Numbered from the stretch's first letter, positions 1 to 7,935 are shown. The stretch: 15,519 bases of DNA from Phormidesmis priestleyi (GCA_003242115.1 QBMP01000076.1:1-15519); one strand, 5' to 3'. Notes: a model not told the origin generated them from the sequence alone. Made by a program: numbers and translations.

Positions 1-230
1 CTCTTGGGCTGAGCACTTTGAGCGGTGCTTTTGCCTTTGAAAACTGAGGTCTTGCTAACTGGGGCGCTGAGAATTGAGCTGATGACTGAAACGGGTCACC
101 ACAAAAAACTACGTTCTAAATAATGTCTGGCGAATGAGCTGAATTAGAGTAACTAGGCGTACACCGATGGCTAACAGCAGCGGCGGGGCGATCGCTAACT
201 TAGCCTGTAACAATCCCAGAAGGCTACTGG

Positions 231-1562
231 CTACTCATTCATATTCTTGTAGGTAGCAACGGCTGACGGTGAAATCCGATTGAGGTAGCGGAAAATCCAG
301 TATTTGAAGACGGTATCTAAAATAACGGGGAAGGTAGCGATGAATAGAAAAATAAAGTTTCGGTTCGCGGGCAGTCCTAAATGAGAAGCCATGCCCTCTA
401 GCAAAACCTCCCAACCATGCGGCGAGTGAAAGCCCACAAAGGTATCAGTGAAAAGAATGATAATGAAGGCTTTGGCGCTATCGCTGAGGCCATAGACAAG
501 CTCGTCGATAAAGGCTTTGAGGGTTGCGACTTTTTCTTTGCAGCTAGTGAGCAAAAGCACGAATGTCAGCACCGTTACCGCATCCGCAAAAACATTCTGA
601 ATGGCACCGGCGCTACGCTGCCGGTATTCTTCTTCAATGTCAACGGCTTTTTGCCTGACCCGTTTTTCAATTTCTTGCTCCCCAATTTCAGGGGCTTTAC
701 CAATTAGCACTTCAAATCGAAAACGCTCTTCGTACTGCTGAAGCTCATGCAGCGCATCTTCTTCCATTTCTTCATTCAGGAAGACGTCGGCTTGAGTGCT
801 GTCGCGGCTGTAGGCAACGAGGGGGCTGAAGATGAAATTTTTGCTAAGGTATTGGGCCAATAGCGGAATGATAATTAGCTGCAAGACAAAGGTAATCGCA
901 ACGGTTGTTTGCGTTTTGGAGCTGCGAAAGTTGCGCACAACCTCAACTTCCGCGTCAGGATCTAAGTCTTGTTTGATGCGGTCTACGGTTCGTAAAATGG
1001 AGCGGGGTAGAACGCTGGTGCGACTGTTGAGAGCTTCGTTGGAGGTTTCATCAGCCGGAGTAGGGCGATCGCCAGATAGTCCAATCGGCTTGCGAGTTTG
1101 AATTTGGCCAAGCGCAAAAACAGGCTGGGCAAAAATTGAGGGTCGCTGATAGCGATCTGTGATTTCGTCAATGAGCTGGAGCTTGCGAAAGAAAATCGCT
1201 GGGCCATTGAGCTGATTGAGGGGAACATCGTCTGGTAGGGAGCGATCGCGCTGATCGGCTAGCCCACTGCTGCTAAGCTCTGTTGCCGTTGGCAGGTACT
1301 CTGAACTGCTGGCCTTAAATTCGGCCATTCGCCTTTTGATGATCTTGAGATTTTTGCTGAGTTCTTGATCTAATAGACGATAAGCGCTGCGGCTGTAGTT
1401 GCCGTAGCTCTCAGAAATCGGCTGACCATCAAAGTGCTTGTCTTCAAGCTGACGAACTTTGAGGGCGGCTTCATAGGCCGAATCAAGCGCTCGGCTGGGC
1501 GTTTTTGAAAACCACTGCCAAAGCTGGCCAAACAGCCCAAACCGTTGCGAAGAGTTTGTCAT
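231..1562 (-). CDS. pxcA: PxcA/CemA-family proton extrusion protein
   Basis: This 443-residue membrane protein matches the cyanobacterial PxcA family, related to chloroplast CemA. The family is needed for light-induced proton extrusion and supports CO2/bicarbonate uptake, in the cytoplasmic membrane. The N-terminal half (about 1-215) is hydrophilic and holds the family-type segment around residues 25-80, rich in Tyr, Arg and Lys. The C-terminal CemA domain has four hydrophobic stretches at about 219-238, 325-340, 363-378 and 402-420. A charged, coiled-coil-like Glu/Arg-rich loop lies at 262-318, between the first and second. The protein ends in SPSAVATYKNMNE, the usual CemA/PxcA-type tail, so the C-terminus is complete. 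Length is normal for PxcA. The ATG start has no clear Shine-Dalgarno. It follows the distal end of the acyl-transfer operon after 236 bp and probably has its own promoter. Family assignment is from recognition of the sequence. Confidence 0.9.
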   Translation of the reverse strand: MTNSSQRFGLFGQLWQWFSKTPSRALDSAYEAALKVRQLEDKHFDGQPISESYGNYSRSAYRLLDQELSKNLKIIKRRMAEFKASSSEYLPTATELSSSGLADQRDRSLPDDVPLNQLNGPAIFFRKLQLIDEITDRYQRPSIFAQPVFALGQIQTRKPIGLSGDRPTPADETSNEALNSRTSVLPRSILRTVDRIKQDLDPDAEVEVVRNFRSSKTQTTVAITFVLQLIIIPLLAQYLSKNFIFSPLVAYSRDSTQADVFLNEEMEEDALHELQQYEERFRFEVLIGKAPEIGEQEIEKRVRQKAVDIEEEYRQRSAGAIQNVFADAVTVLTFVLLLTSCKEKVATLKAFIDELVYGLSDSAKAFIIILFTDTFVGFHSPHGWEVLLEGMASHLGLPANRNFIFLFIATFPVILDTVFKYWIFRYLNRISPSAVATYKNMNE

Positions 1563-1798
1563 TGATTAACTGACACCGCAAGCCATGAAAGATTAGATAG
1601 ATCACTCTATATTAAGGGGGAAATGCAAAAGTTGCGGCCTTTACCTGCTGAATTTTAGGCTGTTGATCAAGCCAATTAGTAAAACGCTCAATTACCGGAA
1701 AGTGGTCTTACTGACTGTTTTCTGAGACAACATTTTGAACCGCCGCCCAAAAGAGCAGTTCTTTTGAACGAACGTTTGAATTAGGTAAATTGGGTGAA
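1563..1798. other. Spacer between HTTM gene and pxcA
   Basis: This 236-bp spacer separates the last gene of the long minus-strand run from pxcA. It holds a perfect inverted repeat, CAAAAGA-5 nt-TCTTTTG, at 1748-1766. That is about 33 bp after the HTTM stop in the direction of transcription, but without a U-tract, so it is at best a weak terminator. The pxcA promoter should lie here, but I could not pick a convincing -35/-10 pair with proper spacing. No coding potential is seen. Confidence 0.4.
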
Positions 1799-3685
1799 TT
1801 AGGAGCGCTGACAGGATTGCTCCCAAATCAGCTTTTTCTCAATCGGCTGAGGTTTGCCAGGAGCGGCGGTGCGCTCATCCATGAAATAGACCTTGATGTC
1901 TTTGAGCGGGTAGCCACGGCGATCGCTCTGCTGACACATATAGTTGCCATAGCTAGGCAGCACCTTTTGGCCAACATGACGATTGAGATTGATGTAAAAG
2001 GTGCGCCACTGCATGTTTTTGTAGAACTGGGCGCGATCGCCCAAACTAGGTTTCTCAAACCGAATCGACTGCTGCGGCTTCAGCACGTTGATTTCGTCGC
2101 CAGTCAAAGAGGTGCCCGTAATCACATGCCAGCCATCATCAGTGGGCGGGCCTGGGGCAAAAATGCTCCAGCTTTGATCGAGCCTAGTGACTCTGCCAAC
2201 CCAGTCAAGTCTTTGAGCCGTGCGGCTAGTTACGACTCGGCGTACCAGCTGCACCGCAGGCTGCGGGCTATCTGCAAACGCAGGAATACTGACAACGTTG
2301 CGGACATTCCACATAAAAGCAAGCGCCAGCAGCAATAGCGCTAATGCACTCAGCCAGCCAGGATTTTTGACCGTAAGCGGCTTGAACTTGAAGGGTTTGG
2401 TAAAGCGGCCCGCAATTTTGCGGTGAGTGGCAATCCACTCGTAAAATCGGGTGCCGACGCTCATCAGCGGTTTCCAGCGCAGCAGGGGCGCAAAGCCCCA
2501 GAATACGGGCGAGAGGCTAACAACGTAAGCAATTCCTTCAAATTTGTAGTGGTGCTGACCTTGCCAATCGACAATCACCCATGAATTTTGGCGCTCCATT
2601 GCCTGATGAATTTCTGGGATACTTTGGGCGGTGGCCAAAGGCGTGTGCGGCAACACGAGCAGCATCCGAATCAAATACACCACCTTTTTGCAGAAGCCGC
2701 AGTCAGCATCGTAGAAAATTTTGAGGCCAGTGCGCGCGAAGCCTTGCGGCTGAGATCCGTAGACTTTTTGGCTTAAAAATTCCCATGCTGAGGTAGGGAT
2801 AAAAGCCAGCCAGGTAACGATGCTCAAAGCTGGAAAAATACCGAGGTTGAGCGTTAGGCCAAAGCCTGCATGAAGGCTAATAAATAAAGCGACGGCAGTC
2901 AGGCGGCAGGCATCGTTGCGCCACGGCGACCAGATCAGCAGTGGGCCTACCCATTCCAGCACCAGGGTTACAAAGGTAAATATTGTCAGCAATGGGCCTA
3001 GATTCAGCAAAAAATGGCCCAGCGCTGTCACGTACTGGTCGTAGCTAAGGGCATAGTAAACGGCGCTGCCGTCGGGCCACCAAGTAGTGCTGGTCGTTTT
3101 GAAAGCCGCTGAGAAAATGTAAATAAAGCACTGTTGAGCCATCAGCGCGAGCGTGGCTCCAGATAATATCCGCAGCGGGACGGGGCGGCTAGCGGTATTC
3201 ATGGCTCTATCGACTGAATAGGCTGCGCCTAAAGGCAAAAACATTGCCCAGAACATAATCGCTCTGAGGACATCATCAGCGGCGAAAATGAGCAGCGGGT
3301 TGCGGTTCTGCATAGAAATAAGCAGCGCCCACGAGGCAATGACGGCCAGCCGAGAATGGTAGCCGAACAGCATTGCCACCGCAAAAACAGCAGCGCTTAA
3401 AAAGAGCATCCCTTGAAAAATAGGCGCACCGCTCAAGGTATGAATAGTCCAGTAGCCCGGTCTGATCAAGCCATCGTTCAAGACCGATCGCGGCAGCACG
3501 CCCGCATCCGTGTAGTGAGCAGTTAAATCGCCAAACCGCGTCCATAAATCGCTGAGCAGCACCAGCGCTAAGCCTATTCTGAGCAGAGCAAGCGATCGCA
3601 CATCCAAGCTATAGCGCTCTAAAGACTGATACAGTGCGCCCAGAAACGGATAAGAGAGGCTCTTTTTTTGAGGTTCAAAAGTCAT
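1799..3685 (-). CDS. HTTM membrane protein fused to DCC thiol-oxidoreductase motif
   Basis: This 628-residue protein has two recognisable parts. Residues about 25-305 are a multi-helix membrane region of the HTTM type, the horizontally transferred transmembrane domain related to vitamin-K-dependent gamma-carboxylase. Evidence is the RSLALLRIGLALVLLSD start, the NRNPLLIFAADDVLR segment at 128-141 and repeated hydrophobic helices. Residues about 322-430 carry a DCC (DUF393) thiol-disulfide oxidoreductase-like domain with FYDADCGFCKKVV at 324-336; the motif residues are D326, D328, C329 and C332. A further helix (about 444-460) and a soluble C-terminus follow, containing LDQSWSIFAPGPP (502-514), seen at the end of other HTTM proteins. 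HTTM-DCC fusions occur in other bacteria, and their reactions are unknown to me. It is the last gene of the operon, 44 bp after the flavoprotein gene. A redox role in the membrane is inference. Confidence 0.85.
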   Translation of the reverse strand: MTFEPQKKSLSYPFLGALYQSLERYSLDVRSLALLRIGLALVLLSDLWTRFGDLTAHYTDAGVLPRSVLNDGLIRPGYWTIHTLSGAPIFQGMLFLSAAVFAVAMLFGYHSRLAVIASWALLISMQNRNPLLIFAADDVLRAIMFWAMFLPLGAAYSVDRAMNTASRPVPLRILSGATLALMAQQCFIYIFSAAFKTTSTTWWPDGSAVYYALSYDQYVTALGHFLLNLGPLLTIFTFVTLVLEWVGPLLIWSPWRNDACRLTAVALFISLHAGFGLTLNLGIFPALSIVTWLAFIPTSAWEFLSQKVYGSQPQGFARTGLKIFYDADCGFCKKVVYLIRMLLVLPHTPLATAQSIPEIHQAMERQNSWVIVDWQGQHHYKFEGIAYVVSLSPVFWGFAPLLRWKPLMSVGTRFYEWIATHRKIAGRFTKPFKFKPLTVKNPGWLSALALLLLALAFMWNVRNVVSIPAFADSPQPAVQLVRRVVTSRTAQRLDWVGRVTRLDQSWSIFAPGPPTDDGWHVITGTSLTGDEINVLKPQQSIRFEKPSLGDRAQFYKNMQWRTFYINLNRHVGQKVLPSYGNYMCQQSDRRGYPLKDIKVYFMDERTAAPGKPQPIEKKLIWEQSCQRS

Positions 3686-3707
3686 GCTGGTTACTGAAAT
3701 GGCTGTT

Positions 3708-3726
3708 TTAAAAGTGGTGCTTTTAA
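3708..3726 (-). other. AT-rich inverted repeat after NDH-2-like gene
   Basis: Perfect 7-bp arms TTAAAAG and CTTTTAA are separated by 5 nt, starting 3 bp after the stop of the flavoprotein gene and inside the 44-bp spacer before the HTTM gene. In RNA this would make a weak hairpin with no U-tract. It may be an mRNA-stability or partial attenuation element, or chance in AT-rich sequence. Confidence 0.25.
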
Positions 3727-3729
3727 TTG

Positions 3730-4974
3730 CTAGATAGAATTAGCTTTCAAAAAATTCAATGATTCGCTGAGCGCTCGTCGAGCGACTTTCACCTGATGGC
3801 GGCGAGTCGGCATCCGAAAAATGTACACGCCCCGACGGCTTAAAGCTGCAAGCCTACCGCCAAGCGTGATCCCAAAGCTCCACAGCCCAGCGTCGCCAAT
3901 GCCCAGCGTGATCATGTCACCAAGATGCAGATAGTTAAAAGGTTTGGGGCTTTTCCCTTGGGTGAGCGCGGCCAAATTTGCGGCGACTCTATTGGCCGCC
4001 TGAAAAGCTGCCTGAGCGGTGTTAGGAGCAGGCTGGTGATGACGGCCTCTAACATCAGCACTATCGCCAAGGACAAACACATTGTCATGAGAAATGAGTT
4101 GGAGCGATCGCCGAGTCAACCGCTGACCATAGTCATTTTCAGGCACCCCTTCGCCTAGCCAAGGACGAGGCTGGGTGCCAACCGCCCATAGGGTAAGCTG
4201 GCTAGGAATCACTTGCTCTGTATTGCCCTGTCGGAGGGTGAGTGTTTTAGCCGTTACGTTTGTGACCAGGGTTTCAGTTAATACGCTGATTTTCCGTCGG
4301 GCAAGGGCGCGTTGAGCCAAGCGTCTGAGCCCTGTGGCAAAGGCTTTGAGAATCGTCGGGCCGCTTTCGATGAGGGTGATTTGAGCGCGATCGCCCAAAT
4401 AATCTGAGACTTTGCCCGCTAGCTCCACACCGCTTGCGCCACCACCTATGATGGTGACTGGAATTGGCATTCTAGGGTTTTTAAGGGGGTTTTCAAAGGA
4501 GAGCGATCGCACCATCTGATCCAGCCTCACCTTAAGTCTTTGAGAATCTTCGAGCGAACGGAAGGTCAAGGCATGTTCCTGAACGCCTGGAATATTGACC
4601 GGGCGACTTTCAGCCCCATTAGCTACCACCAAATAATCGTAGGTGAGCGTTTCACCCTGGCTCGTCGTCACCGTTTGCCGGGCCAAATCTATGGCACTTG
4701 CAGAGGTCTGCTGCCAGCTAATAGAAGTCCCCGCAATCAAACTGCTATACGTCGGTGCAATCTCCCACTCTTTCAGCTCATTGGTAATCAGCTCATACAT
4801 CATTGGGGTAAATAAAAACCGCTCCTTGGGTTCAATCAAGGTGATCCGGCTACGGCGTAGGTGACGATACTTTTGCAGATAGAGCGCCGTATACAAACCG
4901 CCAAACCCACCTCCGACAATACAAATGTGTGGTCGAATTGGCTGAGTATTCTGGGTTGTGAACGTCTGAATCAT
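3730..4974 (-). CDS. NDH-2-like NAD(P)/FAD-dependent oxidoreductase
   Basis: This is a two-dinucleotide-fold flavoprotein of the type-2 NADH dehydrogenase group, which passes electrons from NAD(P)H through FAD to quinones at the membrane. Counting from the chosen ATG (414 residues), the FAD fold ICIVGGGFGGLYTALYL is near 17-33, DYLVVANGAE near 113-122, the NAD(P) fold VTIIGGGASGVELAG near 173-187, LWAVGTQPRP near 262-271 and the second FAD motif VFVLGDSADV near 299-308. Length fits the family. An in-frame TTG at 4998 directly abuts the TAA of the upstream SGNH gene. I prefer the ATG eight codons later because it still precedes the FAD fold by a normal distance, but neither start has a strong Shine-Dalgarno. 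Cyanobacteria have several such proteins (the Ndb group, one of which acts in phylloquinone synthesis), and I cannot tell which this is. Co-transcription with SGNH and HTTM genes is likely. Confidence 0.85.
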   Translation of the reverse strand: MIQTFTTQNTQPIRPHICIVGGGFGGLYTALYLQKYRHLRRSRITLIEPKERFLFTPMMYELITNELKEWEIAPTYSSLIAGTSISWQQTSASAIDLARQTVTTSQGETLTYDYLVVANGAESRPVNIPGVQEHALTFRSLEDSQRLKVRLDQMVRSLSFENPLKNPRMPIPVTIIGGGASGVELAGKVSDYLGDRAQITLIESGPTILKAFATGLRRLAQRALARRKISVLTETLVTNVTAKTLTLRQGNTEQVIPSQLTLWAVGTQPRPWLGEGVPENDYGQRLTRRSLQLISHDNVFVLGDSADVRGRHHQPAPNTAQAAFQAANRVAANLAALTQGKSPKPFNYLHLGDMITLGIGDAGLWSFGITLGGRLAALSRRGVYIFRMPTRRHQVKVARRALSESLNFLKANSI

Positions 4975-4998
4975 CTTATCTGCGCTGCTTTTCAGCAA

Positions 4999-5973
4999 TT
5001 ATTGAGCGGTCAACAAAGGCTTGATCTGGCTGGCAAGCTGCTCTGAGCGGACTTTTCGGCCTTCCGGCTTTAAATGGTAGTGAGTATCAGCAAATAGGGT
5101 GGGCTGAGATTGAATATTGAGCGTCTTTGGATCGATCAAAACAGGCGCGATTTTGCTGAGTTCTTCAGCAGTTTTTTGGATGTTAGACCGAGTTAGCGTT
5201 TCTTCCGCGTTGCCGTAGATCCAAGGCATCGACACAATTAGCTGGCCGCCTCTCGCTTCGACTTCAAATTTGAACTGCGCAATTCGCTGAAGAGCGTGAG
5301 GTGAAACCGGATCGGGAATCGATAACGGCCACCAAGCGCCCTGGCGCAGCTTGGTTTCAGTCGGATCGCCCCGCTTCGTTAGGGGGCCATCGTAATAGCC
5401 TGTAAATTGACCCTCCTCAGTCACATCCACAGCAGCTTTAACAGCCCATCGCAAAGATGGAACGCCCATTTGCAGTGTTTCTAGCGCGAGCTGCTTAGCC
5501 GGGATGCCGCCAAGCGCTGGTTGGCCAGTAGCCACAGCAAACATGCCTGATCTGTCGCCGAAGCCATCTTCGTCAAGCAGCAGCATATATTCAGGAATCA
5601 GCAGCACCGTGTCTCCAGGTTTCACGGTTTTTAAGATGCTAGGCAAAATCACATCTAGCCCGACTGGCCCGTCTAAGCCGAGGTTGACGACAGGCAGATT
5701 GATCGCTTTAGAGAGCACATCGGAATTGATGGTGTAGTGTGCGCCCGACCCGCCTGTGACAATCAGCTTCGGATCAGGTGTTTGGTTAGCGATCGCAATT
5801 TTATTTTCGTAAAGTGATTTGAGCCAATGAGCTTCCCCGCCCAGATACACGTTGTAAATAAAGCCACCGCTCCAAGCCAAAGCGGCCACAGCAAACCAAC
5901 TCAAAAACTTGGGCCGCTTTAGCGCTGGCAGCTTTGAATTTGGCATTTCTAAATTGGGCAGCTCAGTCGTCAT
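4999..5973 (-). CDS. Membrane-anchored SGNH/DltD-like protein, partner of MBOAT
   Basis: This 324-residue protein has one N-terminal membrane segment (about 23-43, after a short basic stretch LKRPK) and a large domain expected outside the membrane. SGNH-type blocks are visible. IVTGGSGAH (71-79) offers a nucleophile Ser76, NLGLDG (97-102) resembles block II, and FADTHYHL near the C-terminus (294-301) provides the Asp/His pair, D296 with H298 or H300. This layout, with a single anchor, early Ser and late D-x-x-H, is that of DltD and other MBOAT-partner proteins such as the AlgJ/AlgX type. Those carry or complete acyl transfer to a glycan. It lies 8 bp after the MBOAT gene, which supports a paired function and translational coupling. 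It could instead be an esterase that removes acyl groups. The exact family is not certain, but the catalytic blocks are clear. Confidence 0.7.
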   Translation of the reverse strand: MTTELPNLEMPNSKLPALKRPKFLSWFAVAALAWSGGFIYNVYLGGEAHWLKSLYENKIAIANQTPDPKLIVTGGSGAHYTINSDVLSKAINLPVVNLGLDGPVGLDVILPSILKTVKPGDTVLLIPEYMLLLDEDGFGDRSGMFAVATGQPALGGIPAKQLALETLQMGVPSLRWAVKAAVDVTEEGQFTGYYDGPLTKRGDPTETKLRQGAWWPLSIPDPVSPHALQRIAQFKFEVEARGGQLIVSMPWIYGNAEETLTRSNIQKTAEELSKIAPVLIDPKTLNIQSQPTLFADTHYHLKPEGRKVRSEQLASQIKPLLTAQ

Positions 5974-5981
5974 AGGAATCT

Positions 5982-7448
5982 CTAGAACTCGAAGTAAATA
6001 AAATCAGCCGGAATATTGGCGGCTAAGAGAATTGTCAGCACCAGCAGAATCTTAGACATCCAGGGTGAGGTCAATAGCTCATATTCACAGGCGCGCTCTT
6101 GCCACACGGCAATGTGTTCTAAAGCAAGAAAGGCAATCGCCAGCCCCAGTGTCACGCCCAATACCAGCCCTTCAGGCGAATTAAACACGCCCACTGCCTC
6201 CATAAAGTGGGTTGGGGAATAGGCCCAAGGCGTTACCAAAGTCACCAGCTTAGCCAAAAGCCGCCGACTGTTGGTTTCCATAAAAAAGAGACAGCCCAAA
6301 ATCACCGCTCCAAATGTCAGCGCCCAAGACACCACCTGAGGCCGCTTTACAAACTGATTGGTCATCTTTGCAAAAGGCCGTCCGGCGTAGCGCAGCAGCA
6401 GCAGCAGCGCCCCGTGATACGCGCCCCAAATCATAAAATTCCAGGCCGCGCCATGCCAAAAGCCCGACAGCGTAAAGGTAATAAACAGGAAAAAAGCCGC
6501 CCATTTTTTGCGCTTGCCCATCAGCGGCAAAAACACATAGTCCCGAAACCAGGTGCTCAGCGACACATGCCACCGTCGCCAAAATTCATTGATGCTTTGA
6601 GAGGTATAGGGCGCGAGAAAATTGATCGTGAGTTTGACACCCATAATGCGCGCCAAGCCCACCGCCATAAAGCTGTACCCGCCAAAGTCGAAATAAATCC
6701 GCAGGGTAAATAGAAAAGCGTAGAACCACACTAGCCAAGGATTTGCGCTCTCGCCAATGCCATCAGAAATGTAGGGCGAAAGATTATCGCCCAACACAAA
6801 TTTCATAAATAGACCCAGCGATAGCCACCGCATCCCGACATCAAAGTTATCGGCGCTGAACTTGAACTTAAAGTCTTGAATTTGAGGCAGCAGCTTACTG
6901 CGCCTTTCAATTGGGCCCGCGACAATCTGCGGGAAAAAGGACACAAAGTTAATGTAGTCCAGCAGCTTCAGAGGCTTTTTACGACGCGCGGTGTACGAAT
7001 CGACCACAAAGGCCACCATTTGGAAGGTATAGAAAGAAACCCCCGGTGGAATCGTTTGAAAGACGGGTAACGGAAAGCTGGCTTGCCAATCGCTAGAAAT
7101 GGGCGCTGCTAACCCGATAAAGTCTTCAATAAAAAAGGTGAGGTATTTGAAATAAGCCAGTACCGCCACGTCAAACACAATAATGGCCGTCGCAATCAGC
7201 CGTGCCTGCTGGCCCTCACGGCGCAGCATCAGGCTCACCATGTAGTAGTTAAACAGGATCTCAAAGAGAAAAACTGCAAAGCTAGTAGGACTAGCATTGA
7301 GAAATAGCAGCAGGGAAAGAGCGGCAATGCCAACGGTGTCGAAGCGATCGCGCCACCAATCAAACCGTTGGCCAAAGTAGCGCACCGTAAAGAACGGCAC
7401 GCTTGTCAGCAACAGCACCCACCAAAATGAAAACTCGGAAAAATTCAA
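5982..7448 (-). CDS. MBOAT-family membrane O-acyltransferase (AlgI/DltB-like)
   Basis: This 488-residue polytopic protein belongs to the membrane-bound O-acyltransferase family, which moves acyl groups through the membrane to acceptors. Family landmarks are IPPGVSFYTFQMVAFVVDSY (133-152), SFFPQIVAGPIER (170-182), the amphipathic re-entrant segment SINEFWRRWHVSLSTWFRDY (285-304), and GFWHGAAWNFMIWGAYHG (329-346) with the invariant catalytic His332. These match bacterial AlgI/DltB-type members, whose length is similar. The start is TTG; it gives an N-terminus (MNFSEFSFWW) of the expected kind just before the first helix, with GAG about 8 nt upstream. It follows the ACP gene after 129 bp containing short tandem repeats and is closely followed by the SGNH gene. 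In Dlt systems the MBOAT takes the acyl group from a carrier protein. In alginate-type systems it takes acetyl groups from another donor. The neighbouring ACP and ligase favour the first, as inference. Confidence 0.92.
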   Translation of the reverse strand: MNFSEFSFWWVLLLTSVPFFTVRYFGQRFDWWRDRFDTVGIAALSLLLFLNASPTSFAVFLFEILFNYYMVSLMLRREGQQARLIATAIIVFDVAVLAYFKYLTFFIEDFIGLAAPISSDWQASFPLPVFQTIPPGVSFYTFQMVAFVVDSYTARRKKPLKLLDYINFVSFFPQIVAGPIERRSKLLPQIQDFKFKFSADNFDVGMRWLSLGLFMKFVLGDNLSPYISDGIGESANPWLVWFYAFLFTLRIYFDFGGYSFMAVGLARIMGVKLTINFLAPYTSQSINEFWRRWHVSLSTWFRDYVFLPLMGKRKKWAAFFLFITFTLSGFWHGAAWNFMIWGAYHGALLLLLRYAGRPFAKMTNQFVKRPQVVSWALTFGAVILGCLFFMETNSRRLLAKLVTLVTPWAYSPTHFMEAVGVFNSPEGLVLGVTLGLAIAFLALEHIAVWQERACEYELLTSPWMSKILLVLTILLAANIPADFIYFEF

Positions 7449-7501
7449 TGTCTTTGCTCTAGCGCAATGGGCCGATTAGGCGATAACTGAGGAGGCTCGA
7501 C

Positions 7502-7540
7502 CGAACCTACAGACCGAGCCTACAGACTGAACCTGCGGCT
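7502..7540. repeat. 13-bp imperfect tandem repeat, three units
   Basis: Units CGAACCTACAGAC (7502-7514) and CGAGCCTACAGAC (7515-7527) differ at one base. A third, TGAACCTGCGGCT (7528-7540), is more diverged. A still weaker fourth may follow. The array sits in the 129-bp spacer between the ACP and MBOAT genes and so lies in the leader before the TTG start of the MBOAT gene. Confidence 0.7.
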
Positions 7541-7577
7541 CGAACTTATTGAGCTTATTACTTATTGCTTGTTGAAC

Positions 7578-7874
7578 TTACAGAGTGACGTCAAATTCTT
7601 CGACCATGTGGGCAGCGGCTTTTTCGATACTGGGGTAGTCCCATAGCAGGGTGGAAGGCAACTCTAGATCAAGCCAGTCTTCTAAGTCACCGACTAGAGT
7701 CACCGCATCAATTGAATCTAGCCCGTAGCGAGTTAGAGGCTGCTTCACATCAATGGTAGTCGGATCAAGCGAGAGCACATCGGCAAGCTGATCAACTAAC
7801 CAAGATTGAATTTTGCTGACGGGCGTAGGTTGCGTTAATGGCTCAGATGCGCTGGGGTTCTGGAGCTGTTGCAT
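7578..7874 (-). CDS. Stand-alone acyl carrier protein
   Basis: This 98-residue carrier protein has the phosphopantetheine attachment motif YGLDSIDAV (50-58), with the modified Ser54. The expected four-helix fold surrounds it: VDQLADVLSLDP before the site, LEDWLDLELPSTLLWDYPSIEKAA after it. The sequence is closer to PKS/NRPS-type stand-alone carriers (LTRYGLDSIDAVTLVGDLE, acidic helix II, LWDYPSI) than to the fatty-acid-synthase AcpP. A polar extension of about 20 residues precedes the domain. It should receive its 4'-phosphopantetheine from the divergent transferase at 12140-12877 and its acyl group from the FAAL upstream in the operon. It sits between the dehydrogenase and MBOAT genes, matching the place of DltC in the Dlt comparison. 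The ATG has AGGAAA about 10 nt upstream. Confidence 0.93.
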   Translation of the reverse strand: MQQLQNPSASEPLTQPTPVSKIQSWLVDQLADVLSLDPTTIDVKQPLTRYGLDSIDAVTLVGDLEDWLDLELPSTLLWDYPSIEKAAAHMVEEFDVTL

Positions 7875-7890
7875 GAGAGTTGGTTTCCTG

Positions 7891-7935
7891 TGTAAAGGGA
7901 TGAGTTGTAAAGGGATGAGCTGTAAAGAATGGAGT
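7891..7935. repeat. 15-bp tandem repeat upstream of ACP gene
   Basis: Three units follow one another. TGTAAAGGGATGAGT (7891-7905) and TGTAAAGGGATGAGC (7906-7920) differ at one base, and TGTAAAGAATGGAGT (7921-7935) differs at four. They fill about half of the 81-bp spacer between the dehydrogenase stop and the ACP start, just upstream of the ACP ribosome-binding site. They could alter mRNA structure or be a replication-slippage scar. Confidence 0.75.

Noticed and set aside
1..230. A further gene at the left edge
   Set aside because: Short open frames reach the edge on the minus strand, but none has a convincing start, ribosome-binding site or motif within these bases.
1790..2338. 182-codon plus-strand frame
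   Set aside because: It is antisense to the HTTM-DCC gene, which has strong family motifs on the other strand; its translation matches nothing that I recognise.
6207..6713. 168-codon plus-strand frame, basic and Gln/Arg/His-rich
   Set aside because: It is antisense to the MBOAT catalytic region. Its composition is what the reverse complement of membrane-protein codons produces.
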